Below, piece after piece: positions 1-11,500 of a DNA stretch of 64,000 nt. Numbering within the stretch: the stretch's first letter is position 1; the number at the start of each line of letters is the position of its first letter. The position numbers and the translations under genes were made by a program. The stretch is from positions 24,921,567 through 24,985,566 of the forward strand of contig OX579636.1 in assembly GCA_951230915.1 (NCBI GenBank), read 5' to 3'. This stretch comes from Antitrichia curtipendula (lineage: Eukaryota > Streptophyta > Bryopsida > Hypnales > Leucodontaceae). The notes below the pieces were generated by a model that saw nothing but the letters and a program-made list of their open reading frames with translations, was not told where the DNA came from and did not search any database.

Positions 1-50
1 CATGCACAGAATCGTTTAAGTGGTCGACTATGGGTGGCTCTACCATATGT
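1..50. repeat. Dispersed repeat, copy 1
   Basis: The first 50 bases closely match 20014-20062. Both run through AATCG(T/C)TTAAGTGGTC and then ATGGGTGG(C/T)TCTA, with only scattered differences. No coding sense is visible. It is probably the edge of a dispersed transposon-derived repeat that continues left of the window. Confidence 0.6.
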
Positions 51-110
51 ACTATTTCCTCTATGAATGGAAATTGTCCATGTGTTTCAAGAAAAATAAA
101 TAAATAAATA

Positions 111-406
111 CCCCGTATATCCTTCAATGGTACGGACATGCTTATCCTGCTGGAACTAACTTAGCAGGATTTTTAGGGTTTCATTTATTATTATGATGAT
201 TCTGATCTGGAGACGCTGTAGTTCGCAGCTCTGCTTGGGTTTTGCACGTTGCGAGTTTGTTGCTGCTAATTACTCCGTGTATCCTTCGAGCTTCCTGATG
301 GTACGGGCATGCTTGTGCCGTTGGGACTAACTTAGAGCAGGGGTTTTAGGGTTTCGTTTTATGATTATTGTGACCCTGATCTGGAGACGCTGCAGTTCGC
401 AGCTCC
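111..406. repeat. Imperfect tandem duplication, about 130 bp x2
   Basis: Copy 1 (111-231) and copy 2 (273-406) share the same order of blocks: CCGT(A/G)TATCCTTC, GGTACGG(A/G)CATGCTT, GGACTAACTTAG, TTTTAGGGTTTC, TCTGGAGACGCTG and GTTCGCAGCTC. About 40 bp of unrelated sequence separates them. Small indels between copies show the duplication is not recent. No ORF is conserved across the copies, so this looks like non-coding repeat DNA. Confidence 0.75.
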
Positions 407-1240
407 AAGGATTATTGGAGAACATTTGAGCATCATGAATACGAGACCGGGTTCGATCCGGCAATGGCATAATTGTTGAATGGGGGCAGCAAATGCAGCA
501 TTTGGGGTGGGGGCGCTCTCTTTGGGCTCTCCAATCGACCGACACGGCAACTGGATTTCCGGACGAGGCCACTCCAGTGTTTGTTTTTTTCATTTTCCAT
601 GAAGTGGCGAAGTGGCGATATTAAATGTTACGGTGGTGCTCCAAATTTCAACATTCATCCAAGTACTGTATAGAAAATGTGATACTACGTGTCTATAATT
701 CTATTTTCATTCACAGTGTGGCGATTTCATCCAAGATTTTTCTTGAACTTGAAGTTTTTTGGCGATTTCATCCAAAATTTTACTAAAAATTTCCTATAGG
801 CTTGGTGCTAGGTCAAAAAATTTGGTGCAATTTTTGCACCAAATCGCCGGAAAAAAACCCACTAGGCCACTCCCAAAAGATGGCCGGCCTCGATTGGCAA
901 AACGCTCTTCTTTCTCGTGCCCGCAGATTCCCACTGTACTGTACTGTAGTCTAGATCAAGTGTTATGGTGGCATCCTCCGACCTTGTACGTTATAATGGT
1001 GAAACTGACGAACTGTTTTCATAAACAGCACAACCCCAAGGTAGCAAAGCAAAGGCTTCAGAGCTTCAAGGCCTGCTGCAAAGAACATCCACGATGGCTC
1101 TCTCACTACCTCTCTGCCGAATTTAGGGTTTCATTGGCAAAATTTAGGGTTTTGTAAGCAGTGACCGCATTGGGTGAACGTCCAGAACAGTTGGCACCAT
1201 TGTACCCTCAACCCTATGTTCCGGAAGAACCGACAGCTAG
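407..1240. other. Spacer without a supported gene
   Basis: ORFs in this stretch have no recognisable domain and no splice context. There is a short direct repeat of TGGCGATTTCATCCAA (719-735 and 761-776) and two AATTTAGGGTTT telo-box-like motifs near 1122 and 1143. A 5' untranslated exon or promoter cannot be excluded. Confidence 0.5.
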
Positions 1241-1697
1241 ACTACACTAAAGATGATATTTAGTGTCTTGTACACTAAATACGAAGGCATACACTAAAAG
1301 CCAATTACCCTATGAAAGTAAGTAACATTAAATGTCAATTCAAACACTAAATGTGAACCAAAGTTGTCATATCAGACGGAATATCACTGTTCACGGACAG
1401 AATCGGACCGATTAGGGCTAGGCGGCTGCAAACTTCAGAGCCTTATAACTTTTGCAAAAAAAATTCAAATCAGGAAAATGAGATGTTTTTCGGCATCTAC
1501 AGTTTTTGTAGATGCCGAAAAACATCTCATTTTCCTTATTTGAAGAATTTTTGCAAAAGTTACAAGGCTCTGAAGTTTGCAGCCGGCACATTCAAGTCTA
1601 ACACTAATTGTGGACAACATCAGATTTAGTGTTGTAGCCAGTAGGGGGGTAAAAACACTAAATGTCACTCAACACTAAATATCATCTTTAGTGTAGT
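1241..1697. mobile_element. Fold-back (MITE-like) element with nested hairpin
   Basis: The outer 26-bp terminal inverted repeats are perfect: 1241-1266 reads ACTACACTAAAGATGATATT and onward, and 1672-1697 is its reverse complement. Nested inside is a second, near-perfect inverted repeat with 77-nt arms (1424-1500 and 1508-1584) around a 7-nt loop. Many short copies of CACTAAAT lie between the outer TIRs and the hairpin. There is no transposase ORF, so the element is non-autonomous. No clear target-site duplication was found. The internal CACTA at each end may point to a CACTA-related origin, but that is a guess. Confidence 0.85.
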
Positions 1698-3907
1698 TCA
1701 AAGTTAGCTGGTGGAATTGGGAAAAAAATCAGTTGTAATTTGAAAACATGGGCAAAAAATCTGTGTAAAACCAATGAAAAAATCAACAGAGTAAAAAAAA
1801 TAGAGAAAACTAATCGGACTCCATACTTGAAGAAATAGTTGAAATTGGGAATTGAAGGAAAATAGCTGGTAAAAGTCAAAAAACTTCCTAAACACTAAAC
1901 TAATCCAAACAACAAGGAGTCATTTGGTGCTTCTCAATGTCATGCATGCACTGATGAGATTCTTAGAGCTCTGCACCCACACTCCTAGAGTTTGACTCAC
2001 TAAATGTTCACATCTAAAATATTTTTGAAGAACCTCAAAAATTCTTGTTTTCCACCCATAATATATTGATATCCAACTGTACCCCATAAAAAGGCAATTA
2101 ATCAATCACCAAGTGAAATATAGGATTAAACTCATTAAAGTCAAGATGAACAGTGTTTTCAAGTGTCATTGCTTGATTTGCTAGTATTGAGTGCCATGAG
2201 AATATTTTGAAGGACATGGAGCACTTGCCATCTAAGTTTGGCTTGTATCAGCCCCTTGGCAAGTACTAGAGCAAATTCTCTTAGGAAAAAAGATCTTATG
2301 AATTCATTTTATGTCTATATTTTATTTTCATTTTGGCCTTGAATAATTACCTACACCATCATCAAGATTTCAAAAGCCAACAATAAGAGTCGAAGAGTTT
2401 TTTAAGGAACAAATTTATCTATAAATCTATAAGAATTTAAAACATTCTTTATTGTTAAAATATTTAAAAAAATTATTATTATTATTATTATTTTTTGGAT
2501 ATTTCGTTTTATTTATAAATTTTTATTACAAATTCAAATAACTAAAAAGTTAAAAATTAGAAGTTTGAAGTTTGAAATTTTTAAGAGAATTGGACTTTCA
2601 TTAATGAAGAGTCTCAATGTATATAAATATGTACATTAGAGAAGATTTGAGGCTCCCAAAGGGTTGTTTTAGGATTGTTCTCGCAGCCGGGAACAATCAG
2701 AATATAAAAAATATATATATATATAAAAAAATAAAAAAATAAAAAATAAAAATAAAATAAAATATTTATTATTATTATTTTCTGACGTGGCATAGTTGCA
2801 ACTACATCAGATTGCGCATGTGGCAAAGTTCTCAGGCTGGGAACATGCTAGGAACTTGCAATCTTCCATTGGCTTCAAATGTCTTTAATGCATAACATTC
2901 AAAGTTTGGTTACAAATGATGTTTGTAGACATGGCATAGAATGAGTTTTCAAAGATATATTAAGCATTGATAAATTTGCAGATTTAATTTGGATTAAGAT
3001 CATCACTACCAACTGAAATAAACAATTATCAGCAATTACAAATTAATTGGAACAAACTTTTAATGTGAAATATATTCCAAGACATTTTAACAACAAATAA
3101 TCAAATAGCACATCAATGCCTTTCCAAATTGAATCTTTAATAATACATTTTAACAAAACTTTAAATGAATGAATGTGTTTAGGAGTTAATCACAAAATAT
3201 TGAAGGCACCACAATCCAGTGTCAACAAAACTTTGGAGTTAAATAGAATCTTATCAAATTATTATTTTTACTATTTCTTTAAGGACATACTACCTCCAAC
3301 CATATACTAGACATACTACCCACACAGGTAGTAAGAGTGTACATATCAAGTGCAAATTGTTTCTTGATGATTTTGTGTAAATAATCGAGCACACAGAGCC
3401 CCATTCACACCGTGTGGACATTGAACCTTGTGACATGTCCTGAAGCTCAGAGGCTGTTGTAGCGTAGCTGCTTGTTTGTATGATAGAGTTTGATTTGACG
3501 GCACTCAGAGAGAAGGGCTGATTGAAGGAGAGAAGCTGACGACAAGGGAGTACTGCAAGCCCAATTCAAGAGGAATAGCACAATAGTGTTGCAGTCATAC
3601 AATCACCTGCAACTTAGGAAAACTTAAGACGGGAGGAAAGAACACCAAAGAAAAACCACGCAAACATAATGCCCTCTTGTCAACTCACTGAAAGCAAGAC
3701 TTCTAGAACTCGAAAAGGCCCTCCCACTAGCAAGTCCTTCCATTCATGTTCACAGATCAGGTGCTATGAATGTCGCCAATAAAGCAGTGGAAAAGAATAT
3801 TGATAAGATGTACTGTACAATAGAAGTTTACAGATACTGCCCTCGTAGCTTACGTAGAATCAGATATATCCATTCCAATCAAGCACTGGGAATGCTCCTC
3901 GGCATCT
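1698..3907. other. AT-rich spacer
   Basis: This is low-complexity AT-rich DNA, for example an A/T tract at 2700-2780. The segment 3184-3280 resembles 21788-21880, with shared blocks GGCACC-CAAATC(C/T)AGTGT and CAAAACTTTG, so it is probably an old dispersed repeat. The last 400 bases lie downstream of the minus-strand gene that ends at 3908 and probably include its 3' untranslated region. No supported coding exon was seen. Confidence 0.5.
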
Positions 3908-5492
3908 TCAAGAATGTGAACTCTCTGGATTGCCTTCAACAGGTGCCTTGGCAATTCGTTCCTCAGCTGATGCAGTGATGACAGGTACCCATAAATTGGC
4001 ACTGCTGGCAAGCAACCCCTGGACTTCAGGGTCAGAAGCTGCTTCTTCTACCAGCGTCCCTAAAGAATCGAGCTTCGCAGACATTTTATCGAGCTCCCTC
4101 GCCACGTCCACCTGAAGAGATAAATGCACCAAACATTAGAAAGCGCAACTTCAAAGGAACCAGACATGGAGGGCTTTTCATGCTCATTCTTGTAACTTAG
4201 CTGGGACTAATAAAAAGTTAAGACTGAGCTGAACAAAAGATAGAACAAAACAAGGTAATACGAAAAAACTGACTCCTGCACCAATGAACGTATAGGCCTT
4301 TCTCATAATCTCAACCTTGTCGGTTTGACTCGAGCAATCTGAATAGCCCCTGATGCTCCTCAAACATCACATAACAAACGGACTGTCCTGTTAATGGGAA
4401 ACTAAGAACCACTCAGTCCAACGTGTTCGCACAAAGGGTGTGAACTTAGACAATTAGGTATTAATAAAACAGATTCAACATGAAGAGGTTGTGCTTGAAG
4501 TCCTATCTCAACTGACGCTCCTCAAGCAGTTACACAACCAGTAGGCTGTTCAAGAAAACCCAAAAACACTTGATCCAATTGGCTGAAATCCTCTGACAAG
4601 ACTTGCAACCTAGCCAGAAAAAAAACAATAAACTGGTCCATGGATGCTGTAAACCCCTACGATAAAAGACCAAGGATTCATGGTTGAAACGACCAATTCA
4701 ATTAACCATAATGCGAAAATACTAGAACTCAGATGGGGCCAAATATTATGTCACCAGAATCAGTGAAGACCATTTCATATGTTACTAAAAAATAAACAAA
4801 ATTAAACGAAAGAAAGTCCTCATACAGCCTACTCAAAACTGCTCAAAAGAACAACAGGAGGTCCAATTTAGGCTTATTGATCCTTTGGGGTTAAACGTGA
4901 TAGGGTCCGACCACGTATCCTTCACACCTCAAATCTAATAACTTCAGGAATTGCTTCACAAAGTGCACAGCGACGAAAGCATACAACATACCTCGCTCAT
5001 TTGACTTGAAGACGCCGTCGGTGTCTTTCGAGTTTCGGATTGCAGAGCAGCAATCTTGGCTTTCAACTCGGGTTCTTCAACTCCACTGCTGGCCTCCACC
5101 TGCTCTTGCCAGTTAGAAGTCCGAATTCGTAGTTTAAATCAACCAACCAAGCTTTTTCAAGAGAGAATCAACCCTTTTCGACAAACTCCAGCCCAAACTG
5201 AAAAATCGTGACGGAGAAGAAAAAATAGAGCGTCCTCAAGACCACCACAAAGACAGTGCAGCACTTTCTTTAAAGGAAATTCACAGAAATATTTCGAGGA
5301 TTGAAGAGTATGAGATGTCGCCGTAAACGCCTGAACTTGCGAGCGCAATTGAAAGAATAGTGATAAAATTAGTGTTACCTGGTCCAGAAGGACATGAAGA
5401 AATTGGAAAAGCTGGTCATCCAGCAGCTGAGCCTGAGGTTTCTTCACCCCTCCCATCTCTTCTTCCGAAACCGAAACCCTTGCTGGTTGCAT
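3908..5492 (-). CDS. Small conserved-looking coiled-coil protein, 3 exons, 141 aa
   Basis: Exons on the minus strand are 5492-5379, 5099-4992 and 4111-3908. Every junction is GT-AG and in phase 0, giving 141 codons plus stop. The start ATG opens a peptide beginning MQPARVSVSEEE. Exon 1 has a hydrophobic helix (QLFQFLHVLLDQ), exon 2 is acidic with a helical ELKAKIAALQSET stretch, and exon 3 begins VDVARELDKMSAKLDSLG. It ends with LLASSANLWVPVITASAEER and a polar tail. No signal peptide or membrane span is visible. I do not recognise the family; the helices suggest a small scaffold or complex subunit, which is inference. It is divergent from TIF3I1 with 226 bp between start codons, so the two may share regulatory elements. 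Other start codons are possible, but this one gives a clean first exon. Confidence 0.75.
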
Positions 5493-5718
5493 CAGAGCTT
5501 CGGAGCAGAACTGAAACTCGAACCTACATGCGAAAGACCCAGGGTATCTAATTAGGGCTGACGTGGGTATATATGGCCTGGAGCCCCAAACCCTAACTTC
5601 TGCTTTCGTGTGACCATTTGGTCTTTGAGTTTGGTGTGTGAGTGGCGAAAGAATTCTAGCTGGATTTGGCTTAGTGAGTGTTTGATTCGCGAATAGGAGG
5701 CGTGAAGAAGAGCACAAG
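5493..5718. promoter_or_regulatory. Bidirectional promoter with telo-box and TATA-like motif
   Basis: This 226-bp gap separates the start codons of two divergent genes. It holds AAACCCTAA at about 5588-5596, the plant telo-box that is common upstream of translation-apparatus genes. A TATA-like GTATATATG lies near 5566-5574. Which gene each element serves is not shown by the sequence. Confidence 0.65.
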
Positions 5719-8591
5719 ATGAGACCGATTTTGCTGAAGGGGCACGAGCGGCCCCTCACGTTTCTCAAGTACAACCGAGATGGCGACTTGCTGTTCTCGT
5801 GTGCCAAGGATCACACGCCCACTGTTTGGTATGCCAGCAACGGCGAGCGCTTGGGAACTTACCGTGGCCACAACGGCGCTGTGTGGTGCTGTGATGTCTC
5901 CAGTGCGTTTCTCCGACCGTACTCACGTTTTTAGGGTTTTCAGGGTTTTGGTCATGTTCGCGTGATCGTGGTTTGAACATTGTAGGTTTAGGTTTTGTGT
6001 TGAGCTTTTGTGACTCTGGCGTTCAGGGGATTCGACTCGCTTGGTGACGAGCTCGGCTGACCAGACTGTGAAGCTATGGGACTGCGAGACCGGTGTGCAG
6101 CTATTCTCTTTCAACTTCGAGGCTCCTGCGAGAGCGGTGAGCTTCTCCGAGGGAGACAAGATGGTCGTAATTACCACCGATCCTTTCATGGAACAGCAAT
6201 CAGCTATCCACATCAAGCGAATTGAAGATGACAGGTCTCTGCGTAAGTATCTCTCTCCTCTTGACTCTAGAATCTTTAGAATCTTACTTCCATAAGCCCT
6301 TTTAAAAGTTACTTGAAAAGAGGCTGTGCCGAGACACTTGCAATATGGGTAGCAGGGTTTGAAACGTAGGAGCCCACGGTGATGGAATAGTGATGGTGGC
6401 CAGCGTATCGAAGTAGTTCACAGGGCTTTGATTTTGCCTTTCATGGCGAAAGGGGGATATTAGGGTTTCTACCCTATCTTCGGATGTTTTCGGTTGCAGG
6501 TTACACTTGCTGTGACCTAGATTGTTGGACATATGGCATTGCATTGTAGATTAGTATGGACCGTGCACGTTGCCCCGTTTTCATTGTAGAACAAAAATCT
6601 AGAGCACTAAAAAATGGAAGAGCACGTGTGAAGCAATTTATTCCATTGTCACGGGAACCCGCATGCCAACTTGCTGATCAGGAACTGAATGAAAAAAGTT
6701 GGTGATTTTAACTTGAGACGCACCGACGTTGCGAACATAACATGAGCTCAAGATTGTGCGCCTAGATTACTAGTCTAAATTCAATTTCTTGGATCCCTTT
6801 TTTCAATTTTGTGTTCATTAACTCCGAGGATGCTCAGGCAGCTCCTTAAGAAAGTTATGAGAGGCAATATTTTTATTCCATTCTTCAAAAGAGTTATTTA
6901 ATTTCTGAAATCTGGTATCTGAATGGTGATGCAGAAACGAGTGAGGATCTGCTGACCATCACAGGGCCCCAAGGCAGGATCAACAGAGCCATGTGGGGAC
7001 CGCTCAACAAGACCATCATCAGTGCTGGCGAGGATGCTACCGTTCGCATTTGGGATGCTGAGGTATGTCTTACCTCTTTGATCGTCGCAGAAGTCTACAA
7101 TTTTTGTTCACCGGGGAGTCTTCTGAGTGAAATGTTCCGTGATTTGTTGTTTCAGATTTCCGATGGAGGAGTTTTTATGATTTCGTTCATCCTTTTTATT
7201 TGCATGTTGTTTGTTGAGCTAATGCACCTGTTTTAATATTAATAACCATCAGATTCTTCGAACTTGTTCTACTTTTGTAGTGATCTTAGAACTCTGGAAT
7301 ATTAGAGGTATTACCAATGTCTATCTGTAAATCGTAAAACTTTAACTTTATTCAGTTTATTAAGGCACTTGGTGCATCTTTATTTGCAGACAGGCAAGTT
7401 GTTGAAAGAAAGTGATCCTGACACAGGCCACCAGAAAGTGATAACATCAATGGCCAAGTCAGCTGATGGCTCTCACTTCATCACTGGATCTCATGATAAG
7501 ACAGCAAAGCTATGGGATATTCGAACCTTGAAAGTACTCAAGACTTACACCACGGAGAGGCCTGTGAATGCTGCTGCAATTTCACCCCTTCTTGACCATG
7601 TATGGCCTGACTACTCTCTTAGTATGATCTTGCTCTTGAAGTTGAAAGTTGCAGGGCATTCAATTTTCCCTCTTGCTTGAGAGAAGTGGAGGTCATTGCT
7701 GATTAATGCTGGCAACTGTCATAGTATATATTCCAACAAATTCTCAGGTAGAGTCGTTTTTTTATTTTTCTCAGGTCGTCATTGGTGGTGGTCAAGAGGC
7801 TTCTCAAGTGACAATGACCAGCACACGATCTGGAAAATTTGAGGCCAAGTTTTTCCACAAGGTGGCTTTCTCCCTGTGTCTGGATTATGGCATTGTGGCC
7901 CTCCTTATTTTTGCTTTCTCCCCGTTTAATTAGATTTGTTCCTCAGATTTGTTTTGGCTTTGTGAATCTTAATAGATACATGGCATCATGCATCATTCTT
8001 TTGTGAGGTCTCTCACGTTCAGCCTTGGTTGCAGAGGAAGTCTCTTTTATCATTACTTGTGCCAAGCTAAACGTAGTTTCAAAGGAATTTGAATGGGATC
8101 TTCACTCACCATCTTGTGTAATGTTTTTTGCAGATCTTTGAAGAGGAAATCGGTGGTGTGAAGGGTCACTTCGGGCCTATTAATGCTCTGGCATTCAATC
8201 CCGACGGTAGAAGGTGCGCTTCTTGTGAATCAGTGTAGTGGTTTCTCAATATTTTTCCTAGACTTTTTTTTGGTGAAACTGATCAATTGAAACTTTTCCT
8301 AGTAAATCCATAGAGACTATTGCCTTTGCAATATACCCCAGTAAAGTGTGGAGTGTGTTTCTGAAAATAAAGTTTGTGTGAAGCAAGATCAGAACGACTT
8401 GTTTACTGATGACTTTTTGGCTCTATAGGACTCCTTTGGTTACTTCCATGATATTATCTGATTTTGAACCTGTAATAGTTTTCATTAATGTGGTGTGTCT
8501 GTTATGTTCATGCAGTTTCTCCAGTGGCGGTGAAGATGGCTATGTCCGAGTGCACTTCTTCGATGCAGATTACTATCATATAAAGGTCTAA
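5719..8591 (+). CDS. TIF3I1: Translation initiation factor eIF3 subunit i (WD40), 7 exons
   Basis: This encodes the WD40 beta-propeller subunit i of eIF3, which helps load the 43S complex on mRNA in the cytosol. Exons are 5719-5902, 6027-6242, 6935-7062, 7390-7599, 7775-7861, 8134-8213 and 8516-8591. All junctions are GT-AG with consistent phase. The 981-nt CDS gives 326 aa, close to the roughly 328 aa of plant eIF3i. The start [19 protein letters not shown] is the family N-terminus. WD repeat signatures include VKLWD, VRIWD and AKLWD, and the end [19 protein letters not shown] is typical of the last blade. Introns 1-6 are 124, 692, 327, 175, 272 and 302 bp. Intron 1 has TTTTTAGGGTTTTCAGGG motifs. 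No broken residue or frameshift was seen, so the gene looks intact and functional. Confidence 0.96.
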
Positions 8592-11500
8592 GATTTGGCC
8601 AGCTCGTCGAAAGATTGTCGAACTTGTGGAACTTGTCAGGTCTAAAATTATGCCCCGAACAGGTCATACACGCCTTTGATTTATTCTCCTGATAGTGTGT
8701 TCATTTGGTTTTAACAAGTAGCACAAGTTTTGCACCTTACTCTGGATTGCAGATTGAAGAACCATTGTTTCACAAGCTCAGCAGCTAGATCTATCCAGAA
8801 TTTGGGGTTGCAGAGAGCAGCTGAGTAGTGAGCTGCTAGCATTGATCCGTGAGAGCGTCAGGATGAGTTCGCTGATACAGAACGCTGTATTAGCCTGTCC
8901 ACTTGCTTGTTTCTCAGCAGTGAAAGCGCTGGGACTGATAACATCATATGTATTTCAATCCTTTTTTTACTTATTTGAGCTACCCCAGTCACTGGCAACA
9001 CTCTGGTCATGGAGGTTTTGTTCTCTAGTGTTAATGTCTTTATGATGCACTTCAAAATGGTAGAATCATGGGCTTGGTAGACTAGCCAAATGACCACACA
9101 AGTGACCCAAGACCTAGGTGGTCTTCTTGGTCAAGTTCGTCACATGTTCGAACTATTTATGAGAAGTTTACTGATTTTTTACCTCACCAATTTTGTCTTC
9201 ATACATAGAAAGGTTTAATTTTATACAACAATAGAAACTGGAGAGCTGAGCTTTAACGTTTATCAATGTGTACTGCACTTAAGTGGTAACACATGTAATA
9301 TGCAAAACTTTGCAACCAAGTACCTTTGCAATCAGGTAGCAGATTTTGAAGCTATGCCATTAACATGTGAGGTGATATACACAAATCTACAAATACACAT
9401 TCGCAAATTTTTTTTGTAATAAGTTTGTGCACTTGCCATTCTAGATTTATAATGGGAGTGTCATATGAGCTTTAACCCCTAGAAGTCTGAGGCTTTTTTG
9501 GGTTCAAAAACATCATTGCTTTAGAAGTGTTATAGATCTAAATGTCACTAAGGCAAAGAAATCTCAATTGTACAATCTTGTAGTACACGTGTTGTAGATG
9601 ACATGAATCAAAGTAGGAGTCATTTGGTCATGTAGATTGCAAGATTATAAAGTTTTAATGTTGAAAAAGGATGCTGAAATTTTCCTAGCAACACATTTGG
9701 AGACAAAAATCTGTTTTTAAACCTACTCAAATGAAAAAAATTATAAAGCTATAAATTTGAGAAAAGTAGCAATTGTAATTTATTGAGCCAAATAAACAAT
9801 CTAAATCAACCTCTTTAGCTAGTGCTAGATCCAAATTAACAAATTTGTGAAAAGGAACAATCAACACTTTCTAGGCTAGACAAATAATCGAAATAAAACT
9901 CTTGAAATTAAGCTTGACTTTGATTAGACCAAGACAACAACTAGTACAAAGTTTAAATTTGGGGCATGAAGATTCTTTGCAAGCTATTATATTTACCAAT
10001 TTAACTTGTAATGGAATTGATTTGATCATTGTTCCAACCCTAATCTTACTCCAACCCTAGTCTTAACCCATGAATGACGCCGAGGATGTTTTCCGGCCAA
10101 TGAATGACAAAGAATCTCTCTATATAGGATAGAAGTGCAACTATTCATCCTCCAAATTTTGTATGAAAAGAGAAGGTCTTCTACAATAGTGTGTCTTTCA
10201 ATGAGCACTTTTTCATTTTTCTAAGTCAACTAAGTCAACAATTCACATGGTACCAAAACAAATGATTTTTACATGGACCAACTTGTTGTTTAAGGATTAA
10301 GCTCTAGTCTTTATAGCCCATAATTCTATTAATGTCAACCTCCAATCTTCCTTTCTCCATTTTTCATCTTCTTTCTTCATTTCTTTATACCCCTTCCTTT
10401 CTTTCTTTTCCTACCAGTCCTTACCTTTTTTACTTGCTCCATTCCTTCTCTCTTTATTTGTGAGGTTCAAGACTATGTTTTATCAAAACTCACTCCAATT
10501 TCTTTTGCATATCAAAAGTTGAATCTAATATAAGACTTCTTCAAAATTTGTAGAAAATTTTTCAAAAACTTTAAGTAAATAAATTGTAACTAATATTAAT
10601 GTTCAAAGTAAAAAAGAAAGTTTTTTTGCACCAATTGAATCACTTCTATTGGTAGGATATTCCATTCATAAGTTTCAAGATGTTGTATAAGGGGTGGATA
10701 TTTTTTTATTTTTGTTGATTGGGTGGTGCTGGCCTATTTCATGTGTACATTATTTATTAGATATCATCATGACTTAATTTTACTATAAATGCATTCTTCA
10801 TTGCTAAATTTTGATGAGTTTATATAAATTTTCTTGAACCTTTTTATCAAATCCAGTCCCTTCAGATTGAATTTGTGACACCATGATAACTAATGTCCAA
10901 AAATATGTTCTTTATTTAGATTGAAGCATAGACGATTTATAGTATGTAGCTCTAATGGATAAAAGGATGGTGTTATCCACACCACATTTCCTAGAAGAGT
11001 AAAGATGCAATGTCTTGCACTACAAGACAATTAATTTATGAAAAACAATTTTCTTTTTATTGCAACGCCACGCTTTATGTAGATTCAAGTATCAAAGACC
11101 TAGTCATAGATAGGACTCAAGTTTTACAAAGTAATGGTATGTGCCTTTGAAAAAGGTACTCCTTGTAAATTCAAGAGACCCTCGTGGGTGACAAGGATAT
11201 TTTATTTGGAGCTATGTAAATTTTTTGGGGGATTTAAATTCACCCTATCAATATCTATTTTTCCAATGCAATAAATTAAATCCCCTCCACTAGAATTTAC
11301 ATTTTCTAAATTATTACCACTTATCGTCTGAAAATGAATCCTAAAAAGAAAGACCGACAATGTCACTAGACTATTGGCAAAACCTTTGGTTTTCATCAAC
11401 TCTGCTCAACTTTTATCCATCTATGGGTGCTAGCTAGACCTTACAAGTCTTAAACCCAATTCTAAAGAAAGGCAACATACAAAAAATATCTTGGATACCC

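Noticed and set aside
443..470. tRNA-like B-box (GGTTCGATCC) suggesting a tRNA or SINE
   Set aside because: The T-stem does not pair as five base pairs, and no A-box, anticodon arm or acceptor stem could be found around it.
759..1157. 132-aa open frame
   Set aside because: No domain, no splice context and composition like the flanking spacer.
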